Positions 23,627 to 36,029 of a stretch of 64,000 nt of DNA are shown piece by piece. The notes beneath the pieces were generated by a model. The model worked only from the letters and a program-made list of their open reading frames with translations. It searched no databases and had not been told where the DNA came from. The DNA comes from Polytrichum commune. Taxonomy: Eukaryota; Streptophyta; Polytrichopsida; Polytrichales; Polytrichaceae. Each line of letters opens with the position of its first letter. The stretch's first letter is position 1. The position numbers and the translations under genes are program-made. The DNA is taken from the NCBI GenBank assembly GCA_950295325.1, contig OX485806.1:32922001-32986000 (forward strand). Reading direction: 5' to 3'.

Positions 23627-23627
<1 letters not shown>

Positions 23628-23663
<36 letters not shown>
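23628..23663. repeat. (CT)18 microsatellite
   Basis: Uninterrupted CT dinucleotides, immediately left of the inverted-repeat element at 23669. Confidence 0.97.
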
Positions 23664-23667
<4 letters not shown>

Positions 23668-23668
23668 G

Positions 23669-23959
23669 TGGGCCCTGCCCCTCCCACGCCTCCTTCACTG
23701 CCCGGTCTTCTTGCCCGCGCATGCATGGGAACTCTTCCGCATTGGGAACCAACGTGACAATACCCGATCAAAATTACAAATATTCAAGTTGACATCACTT
23801 TCATTATTCCCAAGTTAGTTGATGGAGTTCCTTCACATACCAAAGGAGCATAATGGCTTAAGTGACCGGGTATTGTCACATTGGTTCCCAACAAGGAGGA
23901 GTTCCCACGCAGGAGGAAGACCAGGCAATGAAGGAGGCGTGGGAGGGGGCGGGGCCCAG
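23669..23959. mobile_element. Foldback element with about 100-bp GC-rich arms
   Basis: The left arm 23669-23769 (GGGCCCTGCCCCTCCCACGC to ACAATACCCGATCA) and right arm 23861-23959 (TGACCGGGTATTGTCA to GGGGCGGGGCCC) are reverse complements at roughly nine positions in ten. Loop about 90 bp. The arms are far more GC-rich than their surroundings, a sign of an inserted element. Confidence 0.85.
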
Positions 23960-24297
23960 CTGAATGAAGATGTGATCTAGCCTGGGTCCTCAAAGAGGTG
24001 TGTGTCTAGCCTTGGCCCCACATGACCAATTGTAATCTACCACGTGTCAAGGATTTTATTTATAATTGAAGACTCACTCACGATACTAGGACACCAGGAC
24101 CGTAAAGATCCAGATATTACAGTACTTTTAGTTCAAATTTAGAAGCTTCCATCTTTCTAGTCTATCCAGTCCCTACAATATCTCCCTTGAAAATCAACAC
24201 CTTAATATAGGAAGGGAAGGGGGGGGGAGTTCTGCTCTAACATGGTGATGACACGTGTCCACATGACAAATACATATTCCACGAACTTATTATCTAG

Positions 24298-24400
24298 GGT
24301 AGAGGCACCTATAACCGATCATGTCAGAGATTCCGTGCCAAATTTCGAGGGGCTTTCCAAGGCTTTCGAAAGATGCCAAGAATCTTGAAAATTTTCGTCT
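24298..24400 (+). mobile_element. One-ended copy of the AGTAGAGGCACC MITE
   Basis: GGTAGAGGCACCTATAACCG at 24298 followed by ATCATGTCAGAGATTC matches the left end of the element at 60004. No matching right terminus was seen. Confidence 0.45.
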
Positions 24401-26480
24401 CGGTGGTGCCCGGACCGCAATTTCTCAACGTTTTTGTTTTTGGGACCATACATTTGGTTTGCTTTTGGGGATGGGGAGGGGGGGGGGGGGATGGATTTGT
24501 GGCATGGGAGAATGACTCTAAATTCATGCAACTCTTTATTGAGGCATTGATAACACCCGGTGTTTTAGTTCTTGATGCATATGCATCCACAAGTAACGAA
24601 CACCATGGCTTGACAATCATAATTATTTTATTGCATGTGTTTAAGTTTGATCCAATTTGCTTATTGTTGGTTTTCATTATGGTATCAAGGGGCTTGCATC
24701 CATGGTTGTAGATGAAGCAGTCGACACTTGATGGCATCAAAGGGGAGACTCAACTATATTCGATACAATATTAGCACCTCTGTACAAAGCTAATCCTCTT
24801 GTGGCACATGGAAGTGTGCCTCACACTGCACCCCCAATATGATGAGGACGCACATGTTCAGAAGGTGGCAAAATTATGACCCATCAATAAGTAAATTTGG
24901 ATGTGTATTCAAGAATTGATTTGTCTTGGATGCGATTGTGGGTTTGTATCTCACATTGGTTCCAACACCTATTTGTTGGATTTGGTGTTAGCATAAGCAT
25001 GATAGAAGAAGCAACATCACCTACCAAGTTATTGATGCTCTCTACATATGGAAAGGGTGTCACCAAGATTACGGGAGCCACCTCAACACCAGTACTTCGT
25101 GGGTCCCGACGGTTGGTTTGCAATCCATATGTGGACAAAAAGGGCAAGGAGGGAAATGAAGATGATAGATGTGATTTGATTTTGATTTGTTTATGATTGT
25201 CTTCGTACTATTGGATAAACCATGTTCATTGGACATGTTTTTGTGTGCACTATTTCAGCATCACTTGTGGCAACCTTTATTTCAACACTTGATATTTACC
25301 CAACTCCCACCATGTAGAATTGAACTATCAATGCCAGTAGTCTAAGCTAAGTAGTTTAAAGACACTTAATTGTACTCCCATATATTATGTGTTGACAATT
25401 GTGTGTATCTATTAGTAATTGGGCCACACATTGAAAAAACATGTGTTCAAAACCACATTGAATCCATTTTTAGATCACATGGCAAATAGACTAACTATTC
25501 AAAATCGTGAAATAACAACCTCATATACCCATTCTCGTGTGAACACATACACATTCTCATTTACAATGCCACAATTATAGGATAACAATGCATGTAATAC
25601 CATTGGAAGTTCTCCTTTAATTGCTCATATGTTACTGCTCACCGCTCACATGATAGCACTCCCTGCATTTCCATGCTCATGATTTATTTTTCAAAAATAA
25701 AATTGCATTCTCTCCTTAGAATATGTTTCTCTTTGCAAGGAAAACAATTTCGTGTTTTTACTCCTCGCAAACAGATGCAAACTCTCTTATTTTATTGGTT
25801 GCAAATGCCTCAACCTTACATAGTAAGTTGTCACTTCTTCCTATTCAAATTACTAAAATCTATAATATCACCGAGGGATTGTTAGTTATGGAGAGAGAAA
25901 ATCATTGTATACAAGCATATCTCTCATTCATCCAACATAAAAAAATAAAAAATAAAAACCAGCCATACAATAGTATGCAACCCGGACACTACTTTTTTTT
26001 TTAGTGGATTCGACACTGAAATTAGGTTTGAAAACCCCAAATTAGTGTATGTGAAGTCATTGAAGTTGAATAAGCAACAAATCTATAGGGGATCAAGTTT
26101 TGTATGTTGGATGGATGGATGAGAGGTCTTCAAATCTACTTTGTGGATGGAAAGAAAAGAAAAAGGCGTTGGGGTGCCTTGAGCACCTTTATGTGGAAAG
26201 TGAATAGAGGAGTTTGGTGAATCGCATGTTGACACATCATCCACTTAGACTTTTATGCTCAAAAGTGCACATGGGTAGGGTCGGGTGGGATGTGAGCATG
26301 GTGTGTACTTTGATAAAGAAAGAACGAGCAAGAAATAAAGCTTAAAAAAAAATTGGTGCATGCATGGGGACTTCTTTTGTGGATTTGGTTGGATGTGAAT
26401 GCTATGATCGAGAACCCGCCACATCTCTCCCCTAAGCTTAAAATTCAAACCCTAAGTCTTAGGAGGGGTTCAAAAGCCTC
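24400..26480. other. Intergenic DNA, no supported gene
   Basis: It includes a long G run (about 24477-24490) and a dispersed-repeat fragment at 26000-26130. A 99-codon frame at 24897-25196 has some protein-like composition (TSPTKLLMLSTYGKG) but no splice partners and no recognised family, so it is not called. Confidence 0.4.
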
Positions 26481-26485
26481 AACTA

Positions 26486-26753
26486 CACTAAATAGTGTAT
26501 TTAGTGTCACTTACTATTTTGAAACCACACAATGCAATAAACGTTTAGTATATATGTCTCATTCTTTATCAACAAAGGTCAAATTGGTTTTTTAAGACAT
26601 TAAAGAACATACATCCTCTATAGACCAAAAAATGAGTTGTCATAGATTTCAACCATACATCTTTATACTTGGTAAAAAAATCACATTGACAGTAGAAAGA
26701 TATGACATTGTGCAACTCCAAATAGTAAGTGACATGAAACATCATGTTTAGGG
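26486..26753. mobile_element. 268-bp MITE, CACTAAATA family, TA target duplication
   Basis: The left end is CACTAAATAGTGTATTTAGT; the right end reverse-complemented is CCCTAAACATGATGTTTCAT. Both continue into GTCACTTACTATTT and then a CACAATG word. TA at 26484-26485 and 26754-26755. Interior without coding capacity. Confidence 0.85.
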
Positions 26754-26759
26754 TAAGAA

Positions 26760-27820
26760 GATGTGTTATGGAAAAGCACTTTCCAAAGGGTCTTGAGGAT
26801 CATCACAAAAGCTCGAAAGGGAGTGAGAGCTAGGAAACCATCAAAGGGTCCCATCCATATAGTTGAAATCTATGACAACTCATTTTTTGGTCTGCTTATG
26901 ATGAATATACAAGTACAAATTGAAAAGACAAAGAACTTCTCTGTCTGTCTGCTCATGCAGTGGATGAGTGGTGGCAGGAACGGAGGAGATCAGGGGAGGA
27001 GGGTTACATCGGTCAAATCCGACGGTCGAGAAAGCATAGGCAACATGGCCTCACCAGAAGCCAGAAGTTGCTTTCATCGCCCATATAATTTGTGTTTTTT
27101 TTTTTAAAAAAAATTTAACGAGAAGCATCACAATTATTAGTTAGAAATACATATTATATAAATTGGTGGAAAGCCGCAAAGATAGAATAATCTTCAAAAT
27201 AATGAGATTGTTTTGATCGAGACCATGTTCTTGAGATGTGACCAATTCACAAGTAGAAGGGCCAATCATTCATGAAGTTTTGGGATAGAGTAGTTGTGGG
27301 TGATACACAAAGGATGTTGTAGGCACTTTCAATGACTACACTAAAATGGTCCTATTAGTGTGGGCCACAAGAACATTTTAGAACCCAACATTAACTCAAA
27401 CCCATGCCAAATTTACATTTTAAACTTAGTGTGTGCCGCACTAATTCATGCTTTAAAAATAAGTCAATGTGAATGACTCTTATAATTTTATGTTTTTTTC
27501 TTACCATTTTCTTTCAAATAAGGTGTTGGTTAGAAGTCTCTATGAAGACTAGGGAAGACCCGGGGTCTTGGGCCCACATTATCTTCATCATGATTAACAT
27601 CCAAAATGTCCAACAGATTCATTTTTCACCTCATTAATTTAGGGTTTATTATACTTAATTCATTTTTGGGCTAAGAAATACGGATTTTTTAAAGCTGAAA
27701 AAATATATTACTTGATATTGAGAGTCTTATTTTGGTATGGTTGTGCAATTTTAGGGTGAAGCCAACACCCAAGTCCCCTAGCTGTTGTACTTTACTTCCT
27801 TTAATCAAGTGGTGAAAATA
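26760..27820. other. Intergenic DNA with a repeat shared with 15.9-16.2 kb
   Basis: 27340-27600 shares CACTAATTC, GTGTTGGTTAGAAGTCT and GAAGACCCGGGGTCTTGG words with 15900-16200. No gene. Confidence 0.45.
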
Positions 27821-27821
27821 A

Positions 27822-28405
27822 GAACAAGCGGTTGGTCACAAAAGAAAGCTCTCCCCTATTACGACCATGTACATGTGGTTAATTATGGTCGGCTATCTGA
27901 CCAAGGCCAACATTTGGCTCATTTTAGTGATCACTTTAGATTACACACACTCAACTAATGATCGGACTCCACTTGAAGAGTGAGCTACTGACACTATAGA
28001 AGCAAAATTCAAAACATATATGTGGCTGATTCCGGTTGGCTACCAGACTTTGGCCCCATTTCATAAACCACCCTTAGCTCTCTTCCCTCAGGGCAGTGCC
28101 CAAAAAAACAAGCCGCTAATCGCCAATAATGCGCTGCCCTATTATTATCTTGCACATGTGGCTCAGACGTGGCTAGTTCTAGTTGGTGCTCCAACCCAAG
28201 GCCAAACTTTGGCTCGGTTTAGAGAGCACTTGAAATCAACAACCACTTGCAACCGGACTGCACTTGAGACGAACGAGTTGCTAACACTAACACTTATGTA
28301 TCACATCACATACGTGGTTGGTTCTGATTGGCTGCCAAACTTTGGCCCATTTCCGTGACCACCACTGGGCCTCTTCCCACAGGGCAAAGCCAACAAAAAC
28401 AAAGT
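27822..28405. repeat. Two-level tandem repeat (about 290 bp x2, each of two related halves)
   Basis: About 27822-28112 is repeated at about 28113-28405. Landmarks are CCCTATTA, CATGTGG, CAAGGCCAA(A/C)(C)TTTGGCTC, a GGACT(C)CACTTGA word and GGTTGGCT. Within each copy, two half-units of about 145 bp share (A/G)TGTGGNT, GGTNGGCT and TTTGG(C/T)(C/T)C. A family C element is inserted right after, at 28413. Confidence 0.7.
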
Positions 28406-28412
28406 ACATTAA

Positions 28413-28640
28413 GGGCCACTTCACACACGAGCCAAGAGCCGTGACCATGAAATTGTGAGAGCCCAGAAGAAAGTGTCCAAAGGCCGTCCCAAGACACCTC
28501 CAAACTCATGTAGTGTGGCCACGGACCCTCGAGTGTAGTGTGAAGTCACATGTGACCGGGGCCCCCAACCAAATGCTATTTGAATGAATTTTTATTCATG
28601 CGGGTCCTCACACATGACAAAATAGAATAAACCAATAGTT
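28413..28640 (+). mobile_element. Family C element, one end only
   Basis: TAA (28410-28412) is followed by GGGCCACTTCACACACGAGC and about 225 bp nearly identical to 58188-58410, also matching the reverse complement of about 34950-35169. It stops abruptly near 28640. Confidence 0.75.
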
Positions 28641-31220
28641 GTGAGGAAATTTGTGCACCATTTCTTGAGAGACGGAGTAGAGAGGAAATGACGAGGAGTG
28701 CAAGTTCTTTCGTAATTTTGTATTCCCTGTAAATAATTGGTTACATTCTTCTCGAAGAGGAAAGTAAGTCAAATCCCCTACTTGTACTATTGTATAGAGT
28801 CTCTGTAATTTGAGCATCAAAATATCCTATACTGCATGCAGAAGCACACAAAACGGTTAGTTCAAAGGCACCCAAAAGTGATCCCACGTGATGCGAAACA
28901 TGACCTGCCCATCCAACCAATCACTGCATCTGGCCTATCATTGCATCCTTTTCTGGCCACCGCATTTACAATTAGTCATTGTGGGTGCACACGAGAATCA
29001 TCCTACTCCTAGTCTAGTGTACCAGTAGAGTGGTCATTCACCGTTTCCCATTTCTCTACTTTAAATGGGGTTCTTTTCTTCTTCTTCTTATGACTAGCTC
29101 ACTTCTCCCAGGATACGAAACATGCGATTAGTACAAAAATATTATTTGGGGTGAATGCGTCCTATATGACAAGGCAACTTGCATAACATTACTCATCACT
29201 AGGGTGTTCCACCCCTACTGCCCAGAATTATAGTTGACTAACCCCCCCCCCACCCATATATATATCCACCCTTGCAAAACAAATAGTTTTCCGCTTGAGT
29301 ACTTTTCACTTCACAAGAATGAACCGGCATCTAGGGGAGGCCGACTCCCAATGCAACCCATTAACGTTATTTTTTTTGTTTTCTTACATGTAAATGGCCG
29401 GTTGCGTGGGGCCTAGCACCGGCCTAGCGGGTCGGCACTTGTTTGGCCCCCAAGTCACGAATCTTACTTGCTCGATTCATGGCCTTACCCTAGGCCACCC
29501 CTTTTAAGAAAAGGGAGTGGCAATACTAAGGTAGAAATACCATAACCCGTTAACCACCCTCTAGCCGTGCACTAGACCAGTGCCATAATGGTGAAGTGCC
29601 ATTTCTAGAACGGATCATGGCTCGGCAACAACTTCAATGCGTGTACATTTAGTGCAGCCAATGGGAGTCAAGTGTTAATGTACTCATGAGGTAACCGATT
29701 TAGGCGATGTTCTGTATGGAAATGCGGAGTACCGTGTTCGGTGTAGGGAGAATCTAGTGAACGAGTAGGGGTTTGGACAACTTTCCACTTTGAAAAATTG
29801 TAGCATTTTTTTGTATAGGGCAGGAAAATATGAAACAACTTGCATTCTTCATGAATCCTTCTTGTCTATCTTGGAAAATTATCTCATGATTGTCAGACTA
29901 GATCTTCAATGCGAATCATCTTGTTTTCACAGGTTATGGTATTTCTACCTTACTAGCCTTTGTAATGTGAGGTGGGAGAAAGCCCTCAATAAGCTTATTA
30001 GAAGTTGCTCATTCGCAAAAGAAAATTACTAGGCTTCTTGCAGTTGGTTTAGGGTTTACCCGGAAAAAAAATAGGCCTTTTTTAGTTTTTAAAAACTCAT
30101 AAGATTACTCTGCCCTGCGATTAAGTCATGTGGGCCATGGGATTATAACCATGGGATTATAAAAAGAAATTATAATTTGAGAAATGTTACAATTTTTTTA
30201 GATTGAAGGAAAAAAATTCCATGCATATTAGGATTCTTTTGTATAGAAAACCATTTTTTTGAATTAGTTAACAAAAAGTAATAGAAAGAGGACTTGAATT
30301 TATTATGAGTATAATACACACGCGCACACACACACACACACACACACACAAAAAACTTTAAATTTGTAAAAAACCCGGTTTTACTCTTTGTACTTGTAAA
30401 GCAAATTTTGAGGGGTTATTGGAGAACATAGTAATGGTCTTTTAGGAGTGAAGAGAGAAAATCTCATATACATTGTAGGAAGCACTACTCTTCTCCACTA
30501 TATAATACACACATTACTCTTAGTCATCCTCTTTAATTTCTCTTCCTTCTACATTGATTTTCAATCATGGATAATCAAAGAGAGAACATTCTAGTTTCTC
30601 TTGGGATCTTTATGGCTCTGAAGCATATTTTTGTTTCAGTTCTGGCCGTTCAGAAAACCGTCATCTATCAACATAATGTTGCAATTATGATGATGACATT
30701 TCTTTTATTTGGGAGCAAAGAGAAGGTGGTGTAGAAATTCGATTGGCCAAGTGGATATGTGTCACAATATCTTATTGGATCCTATAGTACAAGAAGGTCT
30801 AAAGACCGTCTACATGTCAATAGGCCTACTCAGTGATTTTGTCCGAAGGTATGAGGTTGCCCAAGAAACTTGACCTCCAAAGAACTCCCCTTTAAAAAAA
30901 TGTCGCCACATTGGCAGCCATGTCATTTTTTCATCCATGTACAAAGTTCTCCACCACAGGAATCTTGGCCGTAGTGTAAACCAGCACCGGACAAGAGTGT
31001 CATTCTCGGCCAATCAAATTTCAGAATTCCCCTAGGAATCATGACCGGTGGATTAAGATAGGAAGATAAATGTGTTGTCAAGAGAAGAAGTCCCCACAAC
31101 CTCTTCAATTTGAATTGCTTGCTTAAATCCAAGGTCAATAGTTGTGGTGCAATCCCAACTAACTAAGTCCATTTGGTTAGCACCGTCATTGTTTAGGAGG
31201 CTCCTTGTGTGGTATACCAC
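28641..31220. other. Intergenic DNA, no gene seen
   Basis: It contains a C run (29243-29251) and an (AC)n tract, annotated separately. The remainder is AT-rich with no protein-like frame. Confidence 0.4.
30316..30350. repeat. (AC)n microsatellite
   Basis: An AC run with one CGCG interruption near its start. Confidence 0.95.
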
Positions 31221-31222
31221 TA

Positions 31223-31620
31223 CACTGAATATGATACTTAGTGTTTGATTATATTTAATGTTGTTGTCATCCTACCCTACTTAACATTAATTTTCAATTC
31301 CTTGACAATTAGTGTTAGACATAAATGTGCCACTACCTTCCCTACTGCCACCTCCCTTCATATTTCACTAGACTTGCGATTTTAGGGATGGCGCCCCACC
31401 TTCCTACTAGTTGATCTCTCGTTTGCCGAAGTCAACGGCATTTTTTCTTCTTTTCATATCCTTATTGACACTAAATTCAAACATGTAACTTCCACATATT
31501 ACCATAGTTGATATTTAGTGTGTAAGTTTACATTTAATGTTACTTACTTTCATAGGGTTATTGACATTTAGTGTATGCGTTCATATTTAGTGTATCAAAC
31601 AATAACTATCCTTTTTAGTG
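31223..31620. mobile_element. 398-bp element, CACTRAAT ends, TA target duplication
   Basis: TA|CACTGAATATGATACTTAGT at the left and CTATCCTTTTTAGTG|TA at the right. The TIR proper is short (CACTRAA), but the interior carries several direct ATTTAGTGT words (31507-31605). A second copy is at 54089-54408. The middle contains CTTCCCTACTGCCACCTCCCT in both copies (31338 and 54209). Confidence 0.7.
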
Positions 31621-31622
31621 TA

Positions 31623-33615
31623 GCACGTATAACATTGTTATGGCAGACATATTAATACAAAGCCTCTCTTGTTCTCCCGCAACCATTGGTTTTTGATGTA
31701 ATATACCACACTCTATATTGTATTTAGTTGTCATGTTGTATTTTCTATCATTGTGGTACAACTTTTCCAATGACACTTTCTTATGAACAAGTTCACGATA
31801 ATTGTCATCCCAACTTATTTTGGGTTCACCCACTTTTTTGTATATATTCTACATCCTAACATTTTATAATGACATATTGTCACGAGTGATTGAAACTTGG
31901 ATGGAAAATCATTTAGTAAGCGACAGTAATTTGCAACATTGTGAACCTACAATTTCTATATTTATTGTACAAGGAACGACAAATCATGTATGGTTTACAT
32001 TTAGTGTGGGTGACAATACACGGACGGCTTTCAAGTCGTATCGGAGCAAGACAAGTAGAATTGGTGACACTAAGTACAATAATTAGTGTAGATATTTTAT
32101 GTTGTTTGAGTTGGTAATAAGATTCTCACTAAAACTCCAACCGCTTACCCACACTAATTACGACGGACCGGTGCCGTTCTCGCCCAAGCCTTTCCAACTA
32201 TGCTCCCAAAGTTGTTCTTCCACGAAGAGTGAATCCAAAAAGCTCTTTGTGAATTAAAAAGCCTAAAGGTAATATGCTCCTTCCAACACGAGAATATTCT
32301 AAGCTAGAACACAGGCCCCCTTGTAAAGTGTAACATTTACTCTGACTTATGACCTCCAAAAAGTTTGTCCAAAGGTATATCCTTGCAAGCATGTTCCGCT
32401 TTAAAATTGATTGCCCAAAAGGTTGGGTGGTCGACCATATTCCACGTAACATTATGTATGTATAGAGTTGTAGAGTCTCTTATGAACTACACTAATTATC
32501 CCAATTGGTGTGTGTGGTGATACTAATTCCCGAAACACGTACTCCTCAATGGGACCTCAAATGTACACATGCACATGTGCAAGATAAGTAACAAGTAAAC
32601 ATTCCTATACATAAACATATGTATGTATGTATGTATGTATGTGTGCAGAAAATCAATCCCCATCCTCACATTCACATTGCACACACCATACCATATCGGC
32701 TCACTGGAATCCCGCATGAAATGCATACATCAAATAGCCATAAAATACCTCACATAAAGGTCCTAAATAAACAAAAGCTCTACTTTTTTGATATCATTAG
32801 TGATGCTTACACGCCACATCTTTGATGGTATAGCAGTTGTCTTGAACATATTCTCAACACTTATCATTGAATTGTATAGATTTAACACAAAATATATATT
32901 TGATATTTTTCATCATGTTTTATTACAGTAATTTAGAAGTTTTCAATGAGGATACACACATCTCCCATAAAATCCATATGTATTGGAAGTGTATCAATGG
33001 ATCTATCCATAGAACTGAAGCAACCTAAAACCCCAGATTTTGGGAACATGTCCAGATTTCTTTATTGCAAGGCATGGGTTTCCAACAATTTTTGCTAAGC
33101 ACCCAAGAACATAATTTGCCCAAACTCCATACCAAAATAATTTAGCAAAGATGTCTACACTCAACTTGGACAAATTGAAGGAAGTAAGGAAATACCCAAA
33201 TTGCCAAGGCCCCACAAATTTTATGCTTAAGCATGCAATTTATTTATATTAATTTGCTTACGGTCCCTTAAGACTATGTCCCAAGATCCACTTAGAGGTG
33301 AAAGTTTCAACTTCTGCAAGGGGGAGGGGGGGGGGGGGTGAGCTCTTAATTGGAATTCAAAATGACATGTGTGGTTGACTATGAAATAAAACCCATTATA
33401 TACAAGAAACTCGTGGAGGAAATAGGAAGTATTCATACTAATGATATGCTAGATAATAGTCTCATGTATTTATATCAAGGTTTTCAATGTACTATGATAA
33501 ATGCTTGCACTGCATACAAAAAATATAGATTATGAAACAAGTAGGCCTTTGTTTACATATAAAATCCACTATTACTTTCCAATGAGAAAACTATTCTTTT
33601 CATTCATAAGATGTA
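31623..33615. other. Intergenic DNA with element fragments
   Basis: 31629-31690 matches 58676-58735 (ATAACATTGT, then TATTAATACAAAGCCT). 32484-32530 resembles the left end of the element at 33620. (ATGT)n lies at about 32618-32642 and a G run at about 33323-33338. No gene. Confidence 0.45.
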
Positions 33616-33619
33616 ACTA

Positions 33620-34056
33620 CACTAAATATACCAATTAGTGAGGGTGGTACTAATTCAAGTCACACGCACAATCTAGCCAAATCTCAAAGTTACTAAGGGT
33701 TGTAGTTGCTACTAAGTGACACCAAATTCGTGGCTACGGTAACTTCTATGCTCATTTACCATAGATTTCAAGAAAATTATTGTGTGTCACATGCTCATCA
33801 GTGAATAGTGTCAGGTGCCAATACTTTTAACGATTTAGTGCCAAGTGCCAGTACTTTAGTGAATAGTGCCAAGTGCCGATAGTTTCATGCCAAATGCCAA
33901 TAGTTTCACGCCAAGTGCCAGTACTTTAAGTGAATAGTACCAAGTGTTGAGATGAAAAATGCTTCCTAGATCCTTTGGTGGCACTAATTCATAGTGTAAA
34001 GGAATTTAGTATCACCTTCACTAATTTCCCACCCTCACTAATTGGTGTATTTAGTG
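33620..34056. mobile_element. 437-bp CACTAAATA element with internal short tandem repeats
   Basis: The left end CACTAAATATACCAATTAGT and the right end (reverse complement CACTAAATACACCAATTAGT) match with one difference and continue into GAGGGTGG. The left flank is TA, the right TG, presumably a mutated TA. 33800-33960 contains four to five irregular repeats of about 25-30 bp built from GTGAATAGTGCCAAGTGCC and (A/G)ATA(C/G)TTT. Confidence 0.8.
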
Positions 34057-34667
34057 TGGTAATGATCTGACTCTAGAACATATGTCATTGAAGCTAAAGC
34101 AAGAATAACATCTAGATGTATAATCATACGATCACTTTGGTCATAAGTCCACTTCGACCCATTTGACTTTTAAAGCCAACAACCCTCTGTCCCCACGTGC
34201 AAAGGTTGGTCACTATGTCAATAGGTTCTCTATATTCTTCCCACATGTTACCAACTTTTTGGCGCAATTTTTAAACCCTTTCCATAGAAACTCTTGGCAA
34301 TGAAAGACTTTGTAGATCTAGATGGTCTTCTAGGGCAATGGTACAATACCGATAGCAAAACTAAAGGGAGCATAAGAGCCTCTAGTTTGGGAAAACTCAG
34401 AATACAAAAGTAGACGCTAACAAGAATGGATTGGGTAGTAATTGGGGACGATAACAATATAAACTTTGTTATATACCATATTATGTTTTCATGAGATCAA
34501 AATATGAATGGCTAATATAAAATAACATAGAGTGATGGGAAGGTGCATCATATGTACTTCAAGTGATAGATTTGCCCAAAACATGTTGTGAAACATGAAC
34601 ACTTCATGCGGCAATGAGTACAACCATTGGTTGTCTTTCGTGATCAAACTTTTGAAATGGTAGATAA

Positions 34668-35169
34668 GGGCCACTTCACACATGAGACTGAGAGCCCGTG
34701 ACCATTACACTTCAAGCATTCTCATTGGTGGAAAAGACGGAGCCGGTCCAAGTTCACCTCACACCACGCTTGAGGGACCAACGGAGTATGTGAATGCAAG
34801 ATGGATGTAAAGTCTACATGGATTCCTACATGGCATCGAATGGATCATGTTTCATGGTCCCTTGGACTATTTCCAAAAACCACTTGTTGGAGGTAGGCCT
34901 AACACAAAACCACTATGAGACCATGGCACTCCAAATGCTCACAACCATTGGTTTATTTTATTTTATCATGTGTGAGGACTCGTATGAATAGAAGTACATT
35001 GAAATAGTATTTGATTGAGGGCCCAGTCACATATGACTGCACACTACACTTGAAGGTCCGTGACCACACTACATGATTTTGGAGGTGTGTTGGGATGGCC
35101 TTTGGACACTTTCATTTGGGCTCTCACAATCTCATGGTCACGGCTCTTGGCTCGTGCGTGAAGTGGCCC
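34668..35169. mobile_element. Family C element, both ends present (502 bp)
   Basis: The left end GGGCCACTTCACACATGAG and the right end (reverse complement GGGCCACTTCACGCACGAG) form TIRs that continue through the GAGAGCC / AAGAGCC word to CGTGACCA. Flanks are TAA on the left and TAG on the right, compatible with a PIF/Harbinger-like three-base target. The right half matches 28413-28640 and 58188-58410 in inverted orientation. No intact ORF. Confidence 0.8.
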
Positions 35170-36028
35170 TAGGAACCAAGACGTAGTGTAAAATGGCCCT
35201 TAGTAACCTTGCACCTAGAGAATAGGGCCAATGTTCAAATACGAAGACCTCAATATAGTTATCACTTCCATGTGAACTTCCTACTCATAATAAGGAAAAA
35301 CTCTAAGTGCATGGCGGGTTGCACTCCATATTCCCCATTTAGCATAGAGAGGAACGTTTGGATGGCAATTAATGCTTCTATAAAATCAACAAACATCTTG
35401 GATTTTTCAAGTTGATTACTATCATATTTTGTCACTCAACCATTAAGAACATCGCCTCTCCTTTATTTTGTTTGTGAATATGCACTAGCCATGTTTCATT
35501 GAACGATGTTAATCTGTAAAATGAGGTAGCAAGGAGAGTGTAGAGATCCTTCATGTATCAAAATATGCTACTTTAATATGATTGAGTTTGGTAATTACAC
35601 ATGTAATGTAAAATGATTTGTTGTGGAAGTAAAAAGAAGAGCCTTCTTGGTTTTGGTAGAGTAGATGTATTTGAGCTCTTTCTCCACACTAAGTATAGGC
35701 TATCATGTAAGCATGCATTCTAGAGTATTAATTAATTGAAGTAGAGGGTGCTGAAACCGTGACTTTAAGTGTTGATTATATACTATTATTATGTTCGTAT
35801 AATAATGGTTTTTTCCTTTTTAACTTAGAAAATGAAAGGGAATTCTAACACACCAAAGTGTGCTTTCTTTAGATTCCACATGCAAATGTCATAAAGGTTC
35901 AAAGTTTTATTGGTAGATCAGGGGAGCTTGATGTTAAGTTGGTGGACTTTCCCATAAACAATGTGCACATATCATTTAATGAGCGTTCTAGAGTAGGTTA
36001 CCTTTGTTTCAAAAATGCTCTAGTAAGT
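35170..36028. other. Intergenic DNA, nothing recognised
   Basis: AT-rich, with no repeats or protein-like frames that I can support. Confidence 0.4.
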
Positions 36029-36029
36029 G

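Noticed and set aside
24897..25196. 99-codon frame with partly protein-like composition
   Set aside because: No recognised family, no splice partners, and the upstream part is not protein-like; length alone is not enough.
32618..32642. Possible CRISPR-like or regulatory direct repeats at the ATGT tract and elsewhere
   Set aside because: They are plain microsatellites in a eukaryotic nuclear context, without spacer structure.
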